Positions 24,451-33,607 of a stretch of 41,409 bases of DNA are shown here, piece after piece (position 1 is the stretch's first letter; each line of letters begins with the position of its first letter). Made by a program: the position numbers and the translations under genes. The notes under the pieces were generated by a model. The model did no database searches. It was not told the origin of the DNA and saw only the letters and a list, made by a program, of their open reading frames with translations. The DNA is from Collinsella sp. BG-O-102 (GTDB lineage Bacteria; Actinomycetota; Coriobacteriia; Coriobacteriales; Coriobacteriaceae), in contig NZ_JAMOKO010000018.1 of NCBI RefSeq assembly GCF_023656745.1, positions 1 to 41,409 of the forward strand, in the 5' to 3' direction.

Positions 24451-27400
24451 ATGGCGAACACCCAGAACTATATTAACCACCTGCTGCAGAACACCGGCAT
24501 TACGCCGGCATGCAGCGAAGAAGAGCGCTTGGCGGCCGAGGATATCGCTCAGATCTTCCGCAACCACGGCTTTGATCCCGAGGTTCAGGAGTTCAATGCC
24601 CCGGCGCCCAGTAGGTTGGCATTTGCCGTTACCGGTATTCTTGCGTTTGCCGGTGCCCTGCTGATGGGCATCGGTGGCGGTATCGGCTTGGTCGGCACCT
24701 TGCTGGCCATTGTCGGCGCCGTTCTTTACGTGCTCGAACGCACAGGGCACCCCGTGGTTTCGCGCCTGGGCAAGACGGGCGTGAGCCAAAATGTCATCGC
24801 CTACCACAAGGCCTCGGGCCCGCTCGCGTCTCCGCGCAACCGCCCGGTGGTCGTTGTCGCACACTACGACTCTCCCCGTGCTGAGCTGCTCGCCCGCGAG
24901 CCCTATGCTTCGTATCGTGCGCTCATCGCCAAGCTGTTGCCCGTTGCCACGGTTGCCCCTGCTGCCGTTGCCATCCTGCGTATCCTGCCGCTCCCCGGCG
25001 CGCTCAAGGTTCTGCTGTGGATTGTCGCGATCCTCGCTTCCCTCGTTGCACTTGCCAACGCGGCAAACATCATCTCTAACCGCCACGTTCTTCCCTATAC
25101 GTCCGGCGCGGTGTGCAACAAGTCTTCTGTCGCCGCTATGCTCGGCGTTATGGACAACGTTGCTCCCTTCCAGGGCGAAAACGAGTTTCCCGACGATGTT
25201 CCGTTCGATACCTATTTTGGGGAGCAGAAGCGTCGTGCCGAGGAAATGGCGCGCGCGGCGGCGGAGTATGCCGCGGCCCAGCAGCAAAACGACTACGGCA
25301 ACACCATCGAGTACGAAGAGCCTACCTACGCCGAGGACGAGTTCGGTCAGCCGATTGCTCGCGACGCTCAAACCGAGCCCGAACAGGGCGAGGCTTTTGA
25401 CGAGCAGATCGAGGGCTTTGAGGGTGCGTCTGCCGACGAGACGCTGATTGGCGCCATCGTGCCCGAGGATCAGAATCAGGCTGTCCAGGCCGAAGAGTTC
25501 AATGACGAGGTTCCCGCTGCTGAGCCGGCGGAGGAGCCTGCCGCGGCTGAGCCCGAGCCCAAGCTCTATCGCAATGCCGCCGGCAACATCCGCTTTGGTT
25601 CGGATGCCATCCGTGCGCTCGGAATGCTTCCCGAGTCCTGCACGCTCGATTACGAGGAGGGCGAGGAGCCGACGTTTGAGCCCGAGCCTGCCCCCGTCGT
25701 GGCTGCGCCTGCGCCCGTTGTCGCTGCGGATGATGAGTCTGCCGCGGTTACCTCTGCCGTTGCCGAGCCCGAGGCGGTGTCCGCGATCGATCCCGCGGCA
25801 GGACTGGACATTTTGGCTCCCGCCGCGCCGGCGCAAGACGTTGCGGACGAGTCTGACGACGATTACGTTGAACAGCCGAGGCGCGTGTCTTACGAGAGCG
25901 ATACTGATTTCTCGGCCGAGATTCCCGCGGCAACGCCCCATGCCGATATTGCATCCGCGTTCTCTTCGATTGGCGCCAGCGCTTCCAACTTCTTTAAGGG
26001 CGCGCTTGCAAAGGGCAAGAAATTTGTCGACGATTTCGAGAAGAAGCGCGCTGCCGCACGCGAGGCTGCCGAGCAGGAGGCTATCGCTCAGCAGCAGGCA
26101 GCCGAGGCGGCACGTGAGCGCGCGGCGCAAGAGTTCGAGCAGAACGAGGCTATGCAGTCCGTACCCGTCGACGCTGCCGAAGCTACAACGTCTTTCGAGG
26201 CTCAGCAGCACGTCGATAGCACCATGTCGTTTGATGCCGCGCAGTTCGATTCCACGATAACGTTTGAAAAGCAAGGTACCGCGATTGCCGAGCCCCTTCC
26301 TGCTTCCGATGAGCAGGACGACGCGGCGGGCGATGGCGAGCCCATTGATGCTGCCGAAATTCAGGATGCGACCGAGGACGAGCCCGTCGAGGTCAACTCT
26401 GACGAAGAGCAGTGCGCGGCAGCCGAGCAAGATGATTCGACCGAGGTCGAGCAGGAGGAAGTGTCTGCGGTTTCCGAGGCTCCCGAGACAGATGAGTCGA
26501 GGCCTTACTCCACGCAGATTTTCACCATGCCGACTCCGAGTGGTTCCGGTGCCACGGTTGCCAATGTCGCTCCCACCCAGGACGAAACGGTCGATTCCCT
26601 TATGGCCCAGATTTCCTCCCAGGCATCGCCGCGTCCGCAGATGAATGTTCCCGATCCGGCGTCGGCACCGTCGCCTGCGCCCTCCTCGTCTCCGCTGGCT
26701 TCGGTCCCCGATCCATCGCTGCCGTCGATGAAGCAGGCAAACGTTGCGTCTCGCACGTCGCTGTTCGACCTTCCCGATCCCTCTGCCCAGGTCAACGACC
26801 CCTTTGCTACTGCTCAGGGTCCCGAACCCACATCGGCACCCGTTGCGCCTCCTATGCCCGTTGCGCCGGGCGCGCAGCCGATCGAGACCATTTCAGCTCC
26901 CGCCCCGGCGGCACCCAAGTCTCGTAAGCGCGGCCTGGGTGGCCTGTTCGGTCGTAAAAAGAAAAACGAGCAGGACAGCATGAGTGACTGGCTGGGCGTC
27001 GAAGACGATTACGATGCCAAGAAGTCCGGTCGCGGTATCGGTTCGTGGGATAACTTCGAGGACGATAAGGATGGCTGGAAGGGTGGCGCTACGTCTTCCG
27101 ATGGCGCTTCTTCCGAAGATATGCTCTCGGCTGTCGCCTCTATGGGCGATGATGAGCTGCTCGGTCACGATATCTGGTTTGTGGCAACCGGCGCCTCGGA
27201 TTGTGATGGCGCCGGCATGAAGGCCTTCTTGGCTTCGCATCGCGATAAGCTCCGCGGCGTATTCTTCATCAATCTTGAATCCGTCGGCGCCGGCAGGCTT
27301 TCGGTGGTGACGGTCGAGGGCGAACAGCAGCTGCTCAAGGGCGATCGCCGCATCATGAACCTGGTCAGCAAGGTGTGCAAGTCGTTCCATGTCGATTGTG

Positions 27401-27597
27401 GCGCGCTCGAGATGCCCTATGCCAAGACCGATGCCTATGCCGCGCTTGAGGCGAGCCGCCGAGCCCTCACCATCGCCGGCGTGGACGGCACGCGTCTGGC
27501 TTGCGCTCGTACCGAGGACGACCTGCCCCACAATGTCAACCCGACGAACATTGCCACGGTATCCGAGGTCGTGACCGAGGTTATCCGCCGTTCGTAG
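24451..27597 (+). CDS. M28-peptidase-like membrane protein with huge disordered insert
   Basis: 1048 aa. Two hydrophobic hairpins (about 55-95 and 158-208) flank the first M28-type motif VVVVAHYDSPRAE (H138, D140). The second motif, GAVCNKSSVAA (219-229), has Cys222 where M28 enzymes have the metal-bridging Asp. About 650 residues (240-890) of acidic, Ala/Pro/Glu-rich low complexity follow, with one basic coiled-coil-like stretch (KKFVDDFEKKRAAAREAAEQ). The peptidase fold then resumes at about 905. There the EE pair is S916-D917, the next acidic ligand is E943, and the final His is R1020. I infer a split, probably inactive peptidase fold. ATG 24451 has GGAG upstream. Confidence 0.8.
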   Translation: MANTQNYINHLLQNTGITPACSEEERLAAEDIAQIFRNHGFDPEVQEFNAPAPSRLAFAVTGILAFAGALLMGIGGGIGLVGTLLAIVGAVLYVLERTGHPVVSRLGKTGVSQNVIAYHKASGPLASPRNRPVVVVAHYDSPRAELLAREPYASYRALIAKLLPVATVAPAAVAILRILPLPGALKVLLWIVAILASLVALANAANIISNRHVLPYTSGAVCNKSSVAAMLGVMDNVAPFQGENEFPDDVPFDTYFGEQKRRAEEMARAAAEYAAAQQQNDYGNTIEYEEPTYAEDEFGQPIARDAQTEPEQGEAFDEQIEGFEGASADETLIGAIVPEDQNQAVQAEEFNDEVPAAEPAEEPAAAEPEPKLYRNAAGNIRFGSDAIRALGMLPESCTLDYEEGEEPTFEPEPAPVVAAPAPVVAADDESAAVTSAVAEPEAVSAIDPAAGLDILAPAAPAQDVADESDDDYVEQPRRVSYESDTDFSAEIPAATPHADIASAFSSIGASASNFFKGALAKGKKFVDDFEKKRAAAREAAEQEAIAQQQAAEAARERAAQEFEQNEAMQSVPVDAAEATTSFEAQQHVDSTMSFDAAQFDSTITFEKQGTAIAEPLPASDEQDDAAGDGEPIDAAEIQDATEDEPVEVNSDEEQCAAAEQDDSTEVEQEEVSAVSEAPETDESRPYSTQIFTMPTPSGSGATVANVAPTQDETVDSLMAQISSQASPRPQMNVPDPASAPSPAPSSSPLASVPDPSLPSMKQANVASRTSLFDLPDPSAQVNDPFATAQGPEPTSAPVAPPMPVAPGAQPIETISAPAPAAPKSRKRGLGGLFGRKKKNEQDSMSDWLGVEDDYDAKKSGRGIGSWDNFEDDKDGWKGGATSSDGASSEDMLSAVASMGDDELLGHDIWFVATGASDCDGAGMKAFLASHRDKLRGVFFINLESVGAGRLSVVTVEGEQQLLKGDRRIMNLVSKVCKSFHVDCGALEMPYAKTDAYAALEASRRALTIAGVDGTRLACARTEDDLPHNVNPTNIATVSEVVTEVIRRS

Positions 27598-27618
27598 ACG
27601 GAGCTCTAAGGAGTCAAC

Positions 27619-27837
27619 GTGTTTTCGTATATTAAGCGCCATTGGCCTGTCTACGTGATTTTGACCTTGATTGCCATTGCGTTAGGATTTGGGGCTGCCT
27701 ACATCGTGGGTGCAAAGGGCTCGACCCCCGCCTCCGCAATCAGCGAAGAGGTGGAGCAAGAACAGAGTACGGGTGCCGATGGGATTCCTGAGTCCGAGCA
27801 AGCAATCGTTGATGGTGGATCTTCGTCTGCAGAGTAG
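27619..27837 (+). CDS. Small single-pass membrane protein
   Basis: 72 aa. One hydrophobic helix (about 10-31, VYVILTLIAIALGFGAAYIVGA) after a basic N-terminus (KRHWP), then an acidic disordered tail. GTG 27619 with AAGGAG 5 bases upstream. It lies 21 bp after the M28-like gene and probably in the same transcript. No family recognised. Confidence 0.8.
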   Translation: MFSYIKRHWPVYVILTLIAIALGFGAAYIVGAKGSTPASAISEEVEQEQSTGADGIPESEQAIVDGGSSSAE

Positions 27838-27857
27838 ATACGGCGATTTACATGATT

Positions 27858-27897
27858 GAAAGCGGGCGAGCCAGGGGACTGTCTCGCCCGCTTTTTC
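27858..27897 (+). terminator. Terminator after the M28-like operon
   Basis: 10-bp stem agcgggcgag (27861-27870) with ctcgcccgct (27883-27892), then Ts. It may also serve the converging adhesin gene from the other side. Confidence 0.85.
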
Positions 27898-27903
27898 ATC
27901 GCG

Positions 27904-30900
27904 CTAGCGCTTCTTTGGGATCGACCTAAGGCGAGCGAACCATAGGGCTGCGACACCCGAGGTCAGGAGCGCGGTGATGCAAGCGGCGATGGGAGCTGAT
28001 CCTGTTGCCGGTAGGTCCTGCGGTAGGGTACAGCGTTGAATGACGCTGTCCTCGTCATGTGACTCAAGTTTATCGCCGCCACCGTTGCGGCAAAGATCGA
28101 CGCGCGCGCTGTTGGTGAGTGCGGTTTGGGGCGTATAAGCCGACGTTGCCTGCATGTGTACGACTGCGCCCCGAGCGTCTGTGCCAAGGATTGCTTTGGC
28201 ATCGTCAAGGTCGTCGTGCTCATCTTTGAGATCATCGCGGGTCCAAGAATCCACATCGCTTCGAGTCGTAAAGTCGGCGGCTACCGCACCGTATTCAATT
28301 CGAATGCCCGTTACGACGGTATTGGACGCAAGGTCGAGTTCTTTCGCCTCGAGTGTGGTGGATTCCGTGGTCGAGACATCCGCCTTCCAGAGGTGCCAGC
28401 CGTCGTAATCGACGAGGCGGCAATCCTCACCCAGACTCTCCCTTACTTCGTCGGACTCAAGCCAAGGATTTTCGTGCCCATCGTCAAGTGTCGCGTTTGC
28501 CGGCTCATCGACGTCTGTCGAGTCCAACGGCGTCGTGCGATACCACACGTTGCACAGACCATTGAGGTCGCCGATGGCGACGGGGGTTTCGATTGAGACG
28601 AATCTCGCCGTATCGTCCTCGGCACACTCAAGATCATCGGTAATTGTGAACTCATCAACCCAGGTAGTTGAATCGTTTCGAGCGTCGATGGTATAGGAGA
28701 AAAGCCCATCCGTATTGGTTTGCATCGCGGCACGGTTTTTACCATCGCCGTTAGCCAACAGGCCCTTTTCGATAGGTTGGACAAGTTCCTGACGCTTGTC
28801 GACCTGCCCCTTGATCTCGATGGGCGCATCCTTCATCGCGACGGATTGGACTTCTCCCGTATCCTTTATTTCAAACGTTATCTCCTCGGCAAGGTCATAG
28901 GTCCGCGGAGACATCATTTCGCGCAACGAGTAGGTGCCGGGTGCAAGATGTTCGACGCGGTGTGGCTTGTCGGATGAGGTCCAGGAGTCTATTTCGGTTT
29001 TATCGGGACCATATAAGGCGAGCTGTGCGCCTTCCACTTCCTGCTCACCGCTTGCATCGACCTTGGAGATATCAACCTTGGTGTAATCGTCGGATACGTT
29101 AAGCCGTGCTTCTACAACGGGTGTTTTCTGGTCGGCATAAGTAAGGTCGACAATATGGGTTGTCTGATCGAGCAAGAAGCCTGCCGGCGCTTGAGTCTCG
29201 ACAACCTCGTAGCGTGCGGTGCCAGATCCCAGTGGGAGGTTGCCCGCGCGTGCTTCTCCAGTTTCATCCGTCGTGACGGTCGCGACAGTCTCACCGTCGA
29301 GCGCGGCAATGCTACCGTCGGGGCGCACGATATCACCCGAGGCACGGATCTCAAAGACGGCGCCCGCGAGGCTGCTGCCGTCTATGGCATCGGTTTTAAC
29401 GATCCTGATGTTTCCGGTCGCGGCGTGGTCATAATATGAGGCGATTGCAACGGGCGTTAGGTTCATGTCGGCGGGTATGTTTACCTCGATCTCTTCGCCG
29501 ACAAGATAGGGCTCTTTGGCCGAGGTTTCGCGTACATAATAGGTGCCCGGCACGAGCGATTCGGGCAGTGTGACGGTCCCGGTCGCGTCAGTCGTAAAGG
29601 TGTCCATTACGTTATGTGCTGGATACCAGCAAGTTTGTGAGACAGGTTCGTGATTGCTGTCGAGGAGTTGGAAGGTGAATCCGGCTAGGGGAACAGAAGC
29701 GCCTGTTTGGGCATCGCGTTTTACAATCTGGAGATGCGTCGACAGAGCGTGGTTGTCCACGATATATTGAAGCTCGGCGCCGTCGGAAATCTGATTGGCC
29801 CCGACGGTCCATTCCCCTGCACGTTTAAAACCCTCGGGGACGGTTTCCGGAACCTCGCGAACCGTGTAGCCGGCACGGTCGTATGGGACGGCTCCGTGGA
29901 CACCGGCGGGTCGCTTGCCTGTGCCGAACCATGCTTCGGGCTGATCTTTGGTGGAGGCAAAGCCATAGATGTTTGTGATCAGTGTGCCAACAACCTGCTG
30001 AGAGCTGTTGCTGACAACCTCAAAGACAACACCACCCGCCGGCTGCTCCAGGCCGGATTGGTCGCTATTGCCGTAATCCTTGAATTTGGAAATCTCAAGG
30101 TTAAACGCAACGGGGATATCGGAAACGCGAGATTCGATCTCGACCACGCCTGAATCGCCGAGCTGGTCGGCTCCAACGGTATAGGTCCAGCTGTCGTTGG
30201 ATGGCAGGTAGCCCTCGGGGGCTTTTGATTCGTAGATGGTAAAGGTTCCTAAGGGGACATCGGCGAGGGCGGCCCGACCGCTTTCGTCGGTCGTGAGGAT
30301 TTGTGCCCATCCAGGGGTTGATTGCGACACACACGTGAACTCTGCTCCTGCGAGTGAAGATCCCACCTGGGGGCCGGCATTCGTCGCGGCATCGAGTTTT
30401 ACGATACGCAGGTTGATGGTGCCGGGCTGTTCTTCAATGGCGACCCGCCCGCCGTCATTCCCCGTGGTAAAGGCAATACGATCGTGGCGGGGGACATAGC
30501 CGGCCGGCGCCTTCGTTTCAACTAGGTAGTATGCCGTGTTGGGCAGAAGTGTTGCTTGCGCTCGACCGTTGCTGTCCATCTTGATGGTGCCGACACGCGC
30601 GCCGCTGGCGCTCTCAAAAATATCGAATGTTGCCCCGGTAAACTGATAGGTATTGTTTCCGCTGGTAATAACGGTGTCAGCAGACTGCTTTTGGAAGGAA
30701 ACAGAGACCGCCGGCAGTACATAGAGCATGTCTTGACGTTTGCTGCCGCCCGATACGGCTCCTAGATAGCGTCGCGCGCGGTGCGGAGCGGCTTTGATGC
30801 TTCCTGATTTTGCGCTGTCGTGGAGCCACCGCGCAGCCGCCACGACTTCATTGTCGGCGGTAAAGTGTCCGCTCTTGGTTTTGCCCTGAGCGGTCGTGTA

Positions 30901-31335
30901 GGAGTAGGTGCCGTCGACATGGGTAGTGCCGTTGAGCATCCATACGGCAAGCTGGGTGGCGGCGCGGGCGCGATCGGGTGAAAGATGGTAACCGCCAAAC
31001 GACGTGGCGGTAGGATATCCGTGACAAACGATTGCCGCGAACTCGTCGTCGAGCCACACCCAGCCTTGATCAAAGTTGAGCCATGGGCCGCCCGGTTTGG
31101 TGGGGCCGGGGCGCTCCTGGTTCATGCAGTAGGCAATCGAGGTGTCTTGAGCTTCATACTTGCCGATGAAGAAGGGTCCACAATCATCGCTAATAGTGCG
31201 GAAGCCGAGCTGGTCGTAGCCATCGACGGCAAATGCGGCTCCCGGTGCCAGGCAGCCGAAAAGCAGGAAGAGGAGCAGGAGCAGCGGACCTGTTGCGATT
31301 GCGCTGTGGACAGAGTGCGTGGGTGCGTTGGACAT
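27904..31335 (-). CDS. Thioester-domain, Cna-B repeat, LPXTG-anchored surface adhesin
   Basis: 1143 aa. Signal peptide 1-36 ending AFA. N-terminal thioester (TQXA) domain: Cys70 in AYCMN and Gln128 in TQLAVW are the pair that forms the internal Cys-Gln thioester used for covalent host binding. Six Cna-B/SpaA-type domains follow (each beginning like IVKxDA and ending VETxAPxGY), built for Lys-Asn isopeptide bonds. A further beta-rich domain precedes the sorting signal LPATG (1108-1112), a hydrophobic span and a basic tail. ATG 31335 with AAGGAG. No sortase or pilin lies nearby, so anchoring relies on a sortase elsewhere. It is a single gene with somewhat lower GC than its neighbours, perhaps acquired. 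Confidence 0.93.
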   Translation of the reverse strand: MSNAPTHSVHSAIATGPLLLLLFLLFGCLAPGAAFAVDGYDQLGFRTISDDCGPFFIGKYEAQDTSIAYCMNQERPGPTKPGGPWLNFDQGWVWLDDEFAAIVCHGYPTATSFGGYHLSPDRARAATQLAVWMLNGTTHVDGTYSYTTAQGKTKSGHFTADNEVVAAARWLHDSAKSGSIKAAPHRARRYLGAVSGGSKRQDMLYVLPAVSVSFQKQSADTVITSGNNTYQFTGATFDIFESASGARVGTIKMDSNGRAQATLLPNTAYYLVETKAPAGYVPRHDRIAFTTGNDGGRVAIEEQPGTINLRIVKLDAATNAGPQVGSSLAGAEFTCVSQSTPGWAQILTTDESGRAALADVPLGTFTIYESKAPEGYLPSNDSWTYTVGADQLGDSGVVEIESRVSDIPVAFNLEISKFKDYGNSDQSGLEQPAGGVVFEVVSNSSQQVVGTLITNIYGFASTKDQPEAWFGTGKRPAGVHGAVPYDRAGYTVREVPETVPEGFKRAGEWTVGANQISDGAELQYIVDNHALSTHLQIVKRDAQTGASVPLAGFTFQLLDSNHEPVSQTCWYPAHNVMDTFTTDATGTVTLPESLVPGTYYVRETSAKEPYLVGEEIEVNIPADMNLTPVAIASYYDHAATGNIRIVKTDAIDGSSLAGAVFEIRASGDIVRPDGSIAALDGETVATVTTDETGEARAGNLPLGSGTARYEVVETQAPAGFLLDQTTHIVDLTYADQKTPVVEARLNVSDDYTKVDISKVDASGEQEVEGAQLALYGPDKTEIDSWTSSDKPHRVEHLAPGTYSLREMMSPRTYDLAEEITFEIKDTGEVQSVAMKDAPIEIKGQVDKRQELVQPIEKGLLANGDGKNRAAMQTNTDGLFSYTIDARNDSTTWVDEFTITDDLECAEDDTARFVSIETPVAIGDLNGLCNVWYRTTPLDSTDVDEPANATLDDGHENPWLESDEVRESLGEDCRLVDYDGWHLWKADVSTTESTTLEAKELDLASNTVVTGIRIEYGAVAADFTTRSDVDSWTRDDLKDEHDDLDDAKAILGTDARGAVVHMQATSAYTPQTALTNSARVDLCRNGGGDKLESHDEDSVIQRCTLPQDLPATGSAPIAACITALLTSGVAALWFARLRSIPKKR

Positions 31336-31632
31336 GGCTGCTCCTTATCCCTCGTGCGCCGCACGGGGAGGCTGCGACGCGTAGGATGAGGCTACCCCCG
31401 AGGTTCATGCGGGTAAGTACCGGAGCCTGACCAAAAGCTTGCCCAATTCCTGACAAATTGAGCTCAAATACAACAATCAAGCAAAAGTGCAGGTAGAAGA
31501 TAGGGAGAACAGGAGGTTAAAGGTCCTCGTCTCCACAATTGACGCGATTTTCAAACGAATCTCCACAGCTAAAACAAGCATCGCCACCCTTGTATCGAAC
31601 AAGACAACCGCGTTATACTAGCCAACACACAA
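31336..31632. promoter_or_regulatory. Intergenic region, with tRNA-Gly promoter
   Basis: 297 bp without a gene. At its right end is a promoter for tRNA-Gly: -35 TTGTAT (31590-31595), 18-bp spacer, -10 TATACT (31614-31619). The left half must hold the leftward adhesin promoter, but I see no convincing hexamers. Confidence 0.6.
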
Positions 31633-31707
31633 GCGGGCATCGCCAAGTGGTAAGGCATCAGCTTCCCAAGCTGACACTCGCGGGTTCGAGTCCCGTTGCC
31701 CGCTCCA
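31633..31707 (+). tRNA. tRNA-Gly (CCC)
   Basis: Acceptor GCGGGCA with TGCCCGC, anticodon stem TCAGC/GCTGA with loop TTCCCAA (anticodon CCC), T-arm CGGGTTCGAGTCCCG, discriminator T, encoded CCA (31705-31707). Its 3' 16-18 bases recur twice downstream; see the cassette entries. Confidence 0.96.
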
Positions 31708-31719
31708 GCTAGAAGCACA

Positions 31720-31751
31720 AGCACGGCACCATTACGGTGCCGTGCTTTTTT
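31720..31751 (+). terminator. tRNA-Gly terminator
   Basis: 11-bp perfect stem agcacggcacc/ggtgccgtgct with loop attac, then a T run (31746-31751). Confidence 0.92.
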
Positions 31752-31762
31752 CAATAAAGTGC

Positions 31763-31897
31763 CGGGACTCGAACCCGACAGGGTGCGAGCGTTAAATAAA
31801 CGCGAAGCGTTTATAGCGAGCAGGCAAGGGCGCCGATAGGCGACCGCAGCCGGTGCGTATTTGCGAAGCAAATACGCGGATGTCCCGTTGCCCGCTC
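31763..31897 (+). repeat. tRNA-Gly tail cassette, unit 1
   Basis: It begins with a 15-base inverted copy of the tRNA-Gly T-arm (31763-31777 is the reverse complement of 31681-31695). Then come mini-hairpins: ataaacgc-gaa-gcgtttat (31796-31814), cgcc-gata-ggcg, and a 10-bp perfect stem closed by GAA (31855-31877). It ends in gtcccgttgcccgctc (31882-31897), identical to the tRNA-Gly 3' end. The core resembles that after tRNA-Lys (40652-40741). No protein is supported. Confidence 0.75.
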
Positions 31898-31978
31898 TAC
31901 CGGGCACGGGAGACATGGGGACGGCTAATTCAACAAAGTCTTCCCCTTCGGCTTCGTGAAGCTGAGGGGCTCGCCTGA

Positions 31979-32030
31979 AGCCGGTGCGGATTTGCGAAGC
32001 AAATGCGCGGACGTCCCGTTGCCCGCTCCA
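31979..32030 (+). repeat. tRNA-Gly tail cassette, partial unit 2
   Basis: Bases 31979-32028 repeat 31848-31897 with three substitutions in 50. The unit carries the last hairpin and then the tRNA-Gly 3' end including CCA (32013-32030). The 80 bases between the units contain another imperfect hairpin (ccccttcggcttc with gaagctgagggg). Confidence 0.75.
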
Positions 32031-32132
32031 ATTCCAAAATGTTAGGTTAATGCCTGCTGCCCATACTTGCACCTGCGCACGGTACAATGGATGGGTTACG
32101 ACCAACGTGCCAATAACCAAAAAGGAGCCGCT

Positions 32133-33479
32133 ATGATCGATCGCTATACCCGCCCGGAGATGGGACACATCTTCTCCCTCGAGAACAAGTACGCCATTTG
32201 GCAGGAGATCGAGGTTCTGGCCTGCGAGGCCCAGGCGGAGCTCGGCAAGATCGGTATTTCCAAAGACGAGGCCCAGTGGATCCGCGACCATGCCAACTTT
32301 GAGAAGGCGAAGGTCGATGAGATCGAGGAAGTCACGCGCCACGACGTCATTGCCTTCCTGACCAACATGAAGGAGTACATCGATGCCGATGTTCCCGAGG
32401 GCGACCCCAAGCCCAGCCGCTGGGTTCACTATGGCATGACCAGCTCCGATCTGGGCGACACGGCCCTGTGCTACCAGCTCACCCAGGCCTGCGACCTGAT
32501 CATCGAGGACGTCAAGAAACTCGGCGAGATCTGCAAGCGTCGTGCCTTCGAGGAGCGCAACACGCTCTGCGCCGGACGTACTCATGGCATCCACGCCGAG
32601 CCGATGACCTTCGGCATGAAGTTTGGCTCTTGGGCCTGGGAGCTCAAGCGCGATCTGGACCGTCTTGAGGACGCCCGCAAGAATGTTGCCTTCGGTGCTA
32701 TCTCGGGCGCTGTCGGCACGTACAGCTCCATCGAGCCGTTTGTCGAGGAATATGTCTGCGAGCACCTGGGCCTGGTTCACGACCCGCTGTCCACGCAGGT
32801 TATTAGCCGCGATCATCACGCCTACCTCGCCGGCGTTCTTGCCACCACCGCGGCCACCTGTGAGCGCATCGCTACCGAGGTTCGCAATCTGCAGAAGACC
32901 GATACACTCGAGGCCGAGGAACCGTTCCGTAAGGGTCAAAAGGGCAGCTCAGCCATGCCGCACAAGCGCAACCCCATCACCATGGAGAAAGTCTGCGGCC
33001 TGTCGCGCGTCGTGAAGTCCAACGCCCAGGTTGCCTTCGATAACGTCGCCCTGTGGCACGAGCGTGACATTTCGCACTCCTCTGCCGAGCGCGTCGCCCA
33101 GGCCGACAGCTTCATCGCCCTCGACCACATGTTCCAGTGCCTCATCCGCGTTATCGACGGCCTGCAGCTGTATCCCGCTCGCATGATGGCCAACCTCAAC
33201 AAGACGCGCGGCCTCATCTTCTCCTCCAAAGTGCTGCTCGCCCTCGTCGACACGGGCATCACCCGCGAGGACGCGTACGCCATTGTGCAGGAGAACGCCA
33301 TGGCGACCTGGCACGAGGTACAGGATTGTGTCTCCGGCCCCACCTTTAAGGAACGTCTCGAGGCCGACCCGCGCTGCACCGTCAGCCAGGAGAAGCTCGA
33401 CGAGATCTTTGATCCATGGGACTTCCTCACTCGTATCGACACGGTCTTTGATCGTCTGGAGCAGCTGAGCTTCGAGTAG
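32133..33479 (+). CDS. purB: Adenylosuccinate lyase
   Basis: 448 aa member of the fumarase/aspartase superfamily. It splits SAICAR and adenylosuccinate in purine synthesis. Signature loop KGSSAMPHKRNP, plus catalytic-histidine segments GRTHGIHAEP and HYGMTSSD. ATG 32133 is fixed by AAAGGAG 8 bases upstream; longer frames start within the leader. A -10-like TACAAT (32083-32088) lies upstream without a clear -35. purC lies 4 kb downstream but in a separate unit. Confidence 0.96.
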   Translation: MIDRYTRPEMGHIFSLENKYAIWQEIEVLACEAQAELGKIGISKDEAQWIRDHANFEKAKVDEIEEVTRHDVIAFLTNMKEYIDADVPEGDPKPSRWVHYGMTSSDLGDTALCYQLTQACDLIIEDVKKLGEICKRRAFEERNTLCAGRTHGIHAEPMTFGMKFGSWAWELKRDLDRLEDARKNVAFGAISGAVGTYSSIEPFVEEYVCEHLGLVHDPLSTQVISRDHHAYLAGVLATTAATCERIATEVRNLQKTDTLEAEEPFRKGQKGSSAMPHKRNPITMEKVCGLSRVVKSNAQVAFDNVALWHERDISHSSAERVAQADSFIALDHMFQCLIRVIDGLQLYPARMMANLNKTRGLIFSSKVLLALVDTGITREDAYAIVQENAMATWHEVQDCVSGPTFKERLEADPRCTVSQEKLDEIFDPWDFLTRIDTVFDRLEQLSFE

Positions 33480-33505
33480 GTTCGGGCATAACGTTAGCTT
33501 TTTAG

Positions 33506-33543
33506 GGCGCTTTGCTGGTAATGTGTGTTGCCGGCAAAGCGCC
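33506..33543 (+). terminator. Hairpin after purB, possible terminator
   Basis: ggcgctttgc (33506-33515) pairs with gcaaagcgcc (33534-33543), extended by 2-3 bp inside. No good T run follows, so termination is uncertain. Confidence 0.5.
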
Positions 33544-33607
33544 TCGTTGCATTTAGGGAAAGACGGGGATAATAGTCGTCTCGAATAACATTCTGAGAGG
33601 GGATCGC

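Noticed and set aside
24400-26430. 676-codon leftward frame opposite the M28-like gene
   Set aside because: The low-complexity insert creates an open antisense frame by codon bias; the sense strand has the ribosome site, membrane helices and peptidase motifs.
31763-32030. Prophage or integrative-element attachment scar at tRNA-Gly
   Set aside because: Not fully excluded, but no integrase or phage gene is nearby, and the same hairpin core at tRNA-Lys argues for a repeat family instead.
31569-32939. Long leftward frame across tRNA-Gly, the cassettes and purB
   Set aside because: It runs antisense to purB and the tRNA; its peptide is a translation of tRNA and repeat sequence, and there is no ribosome site.
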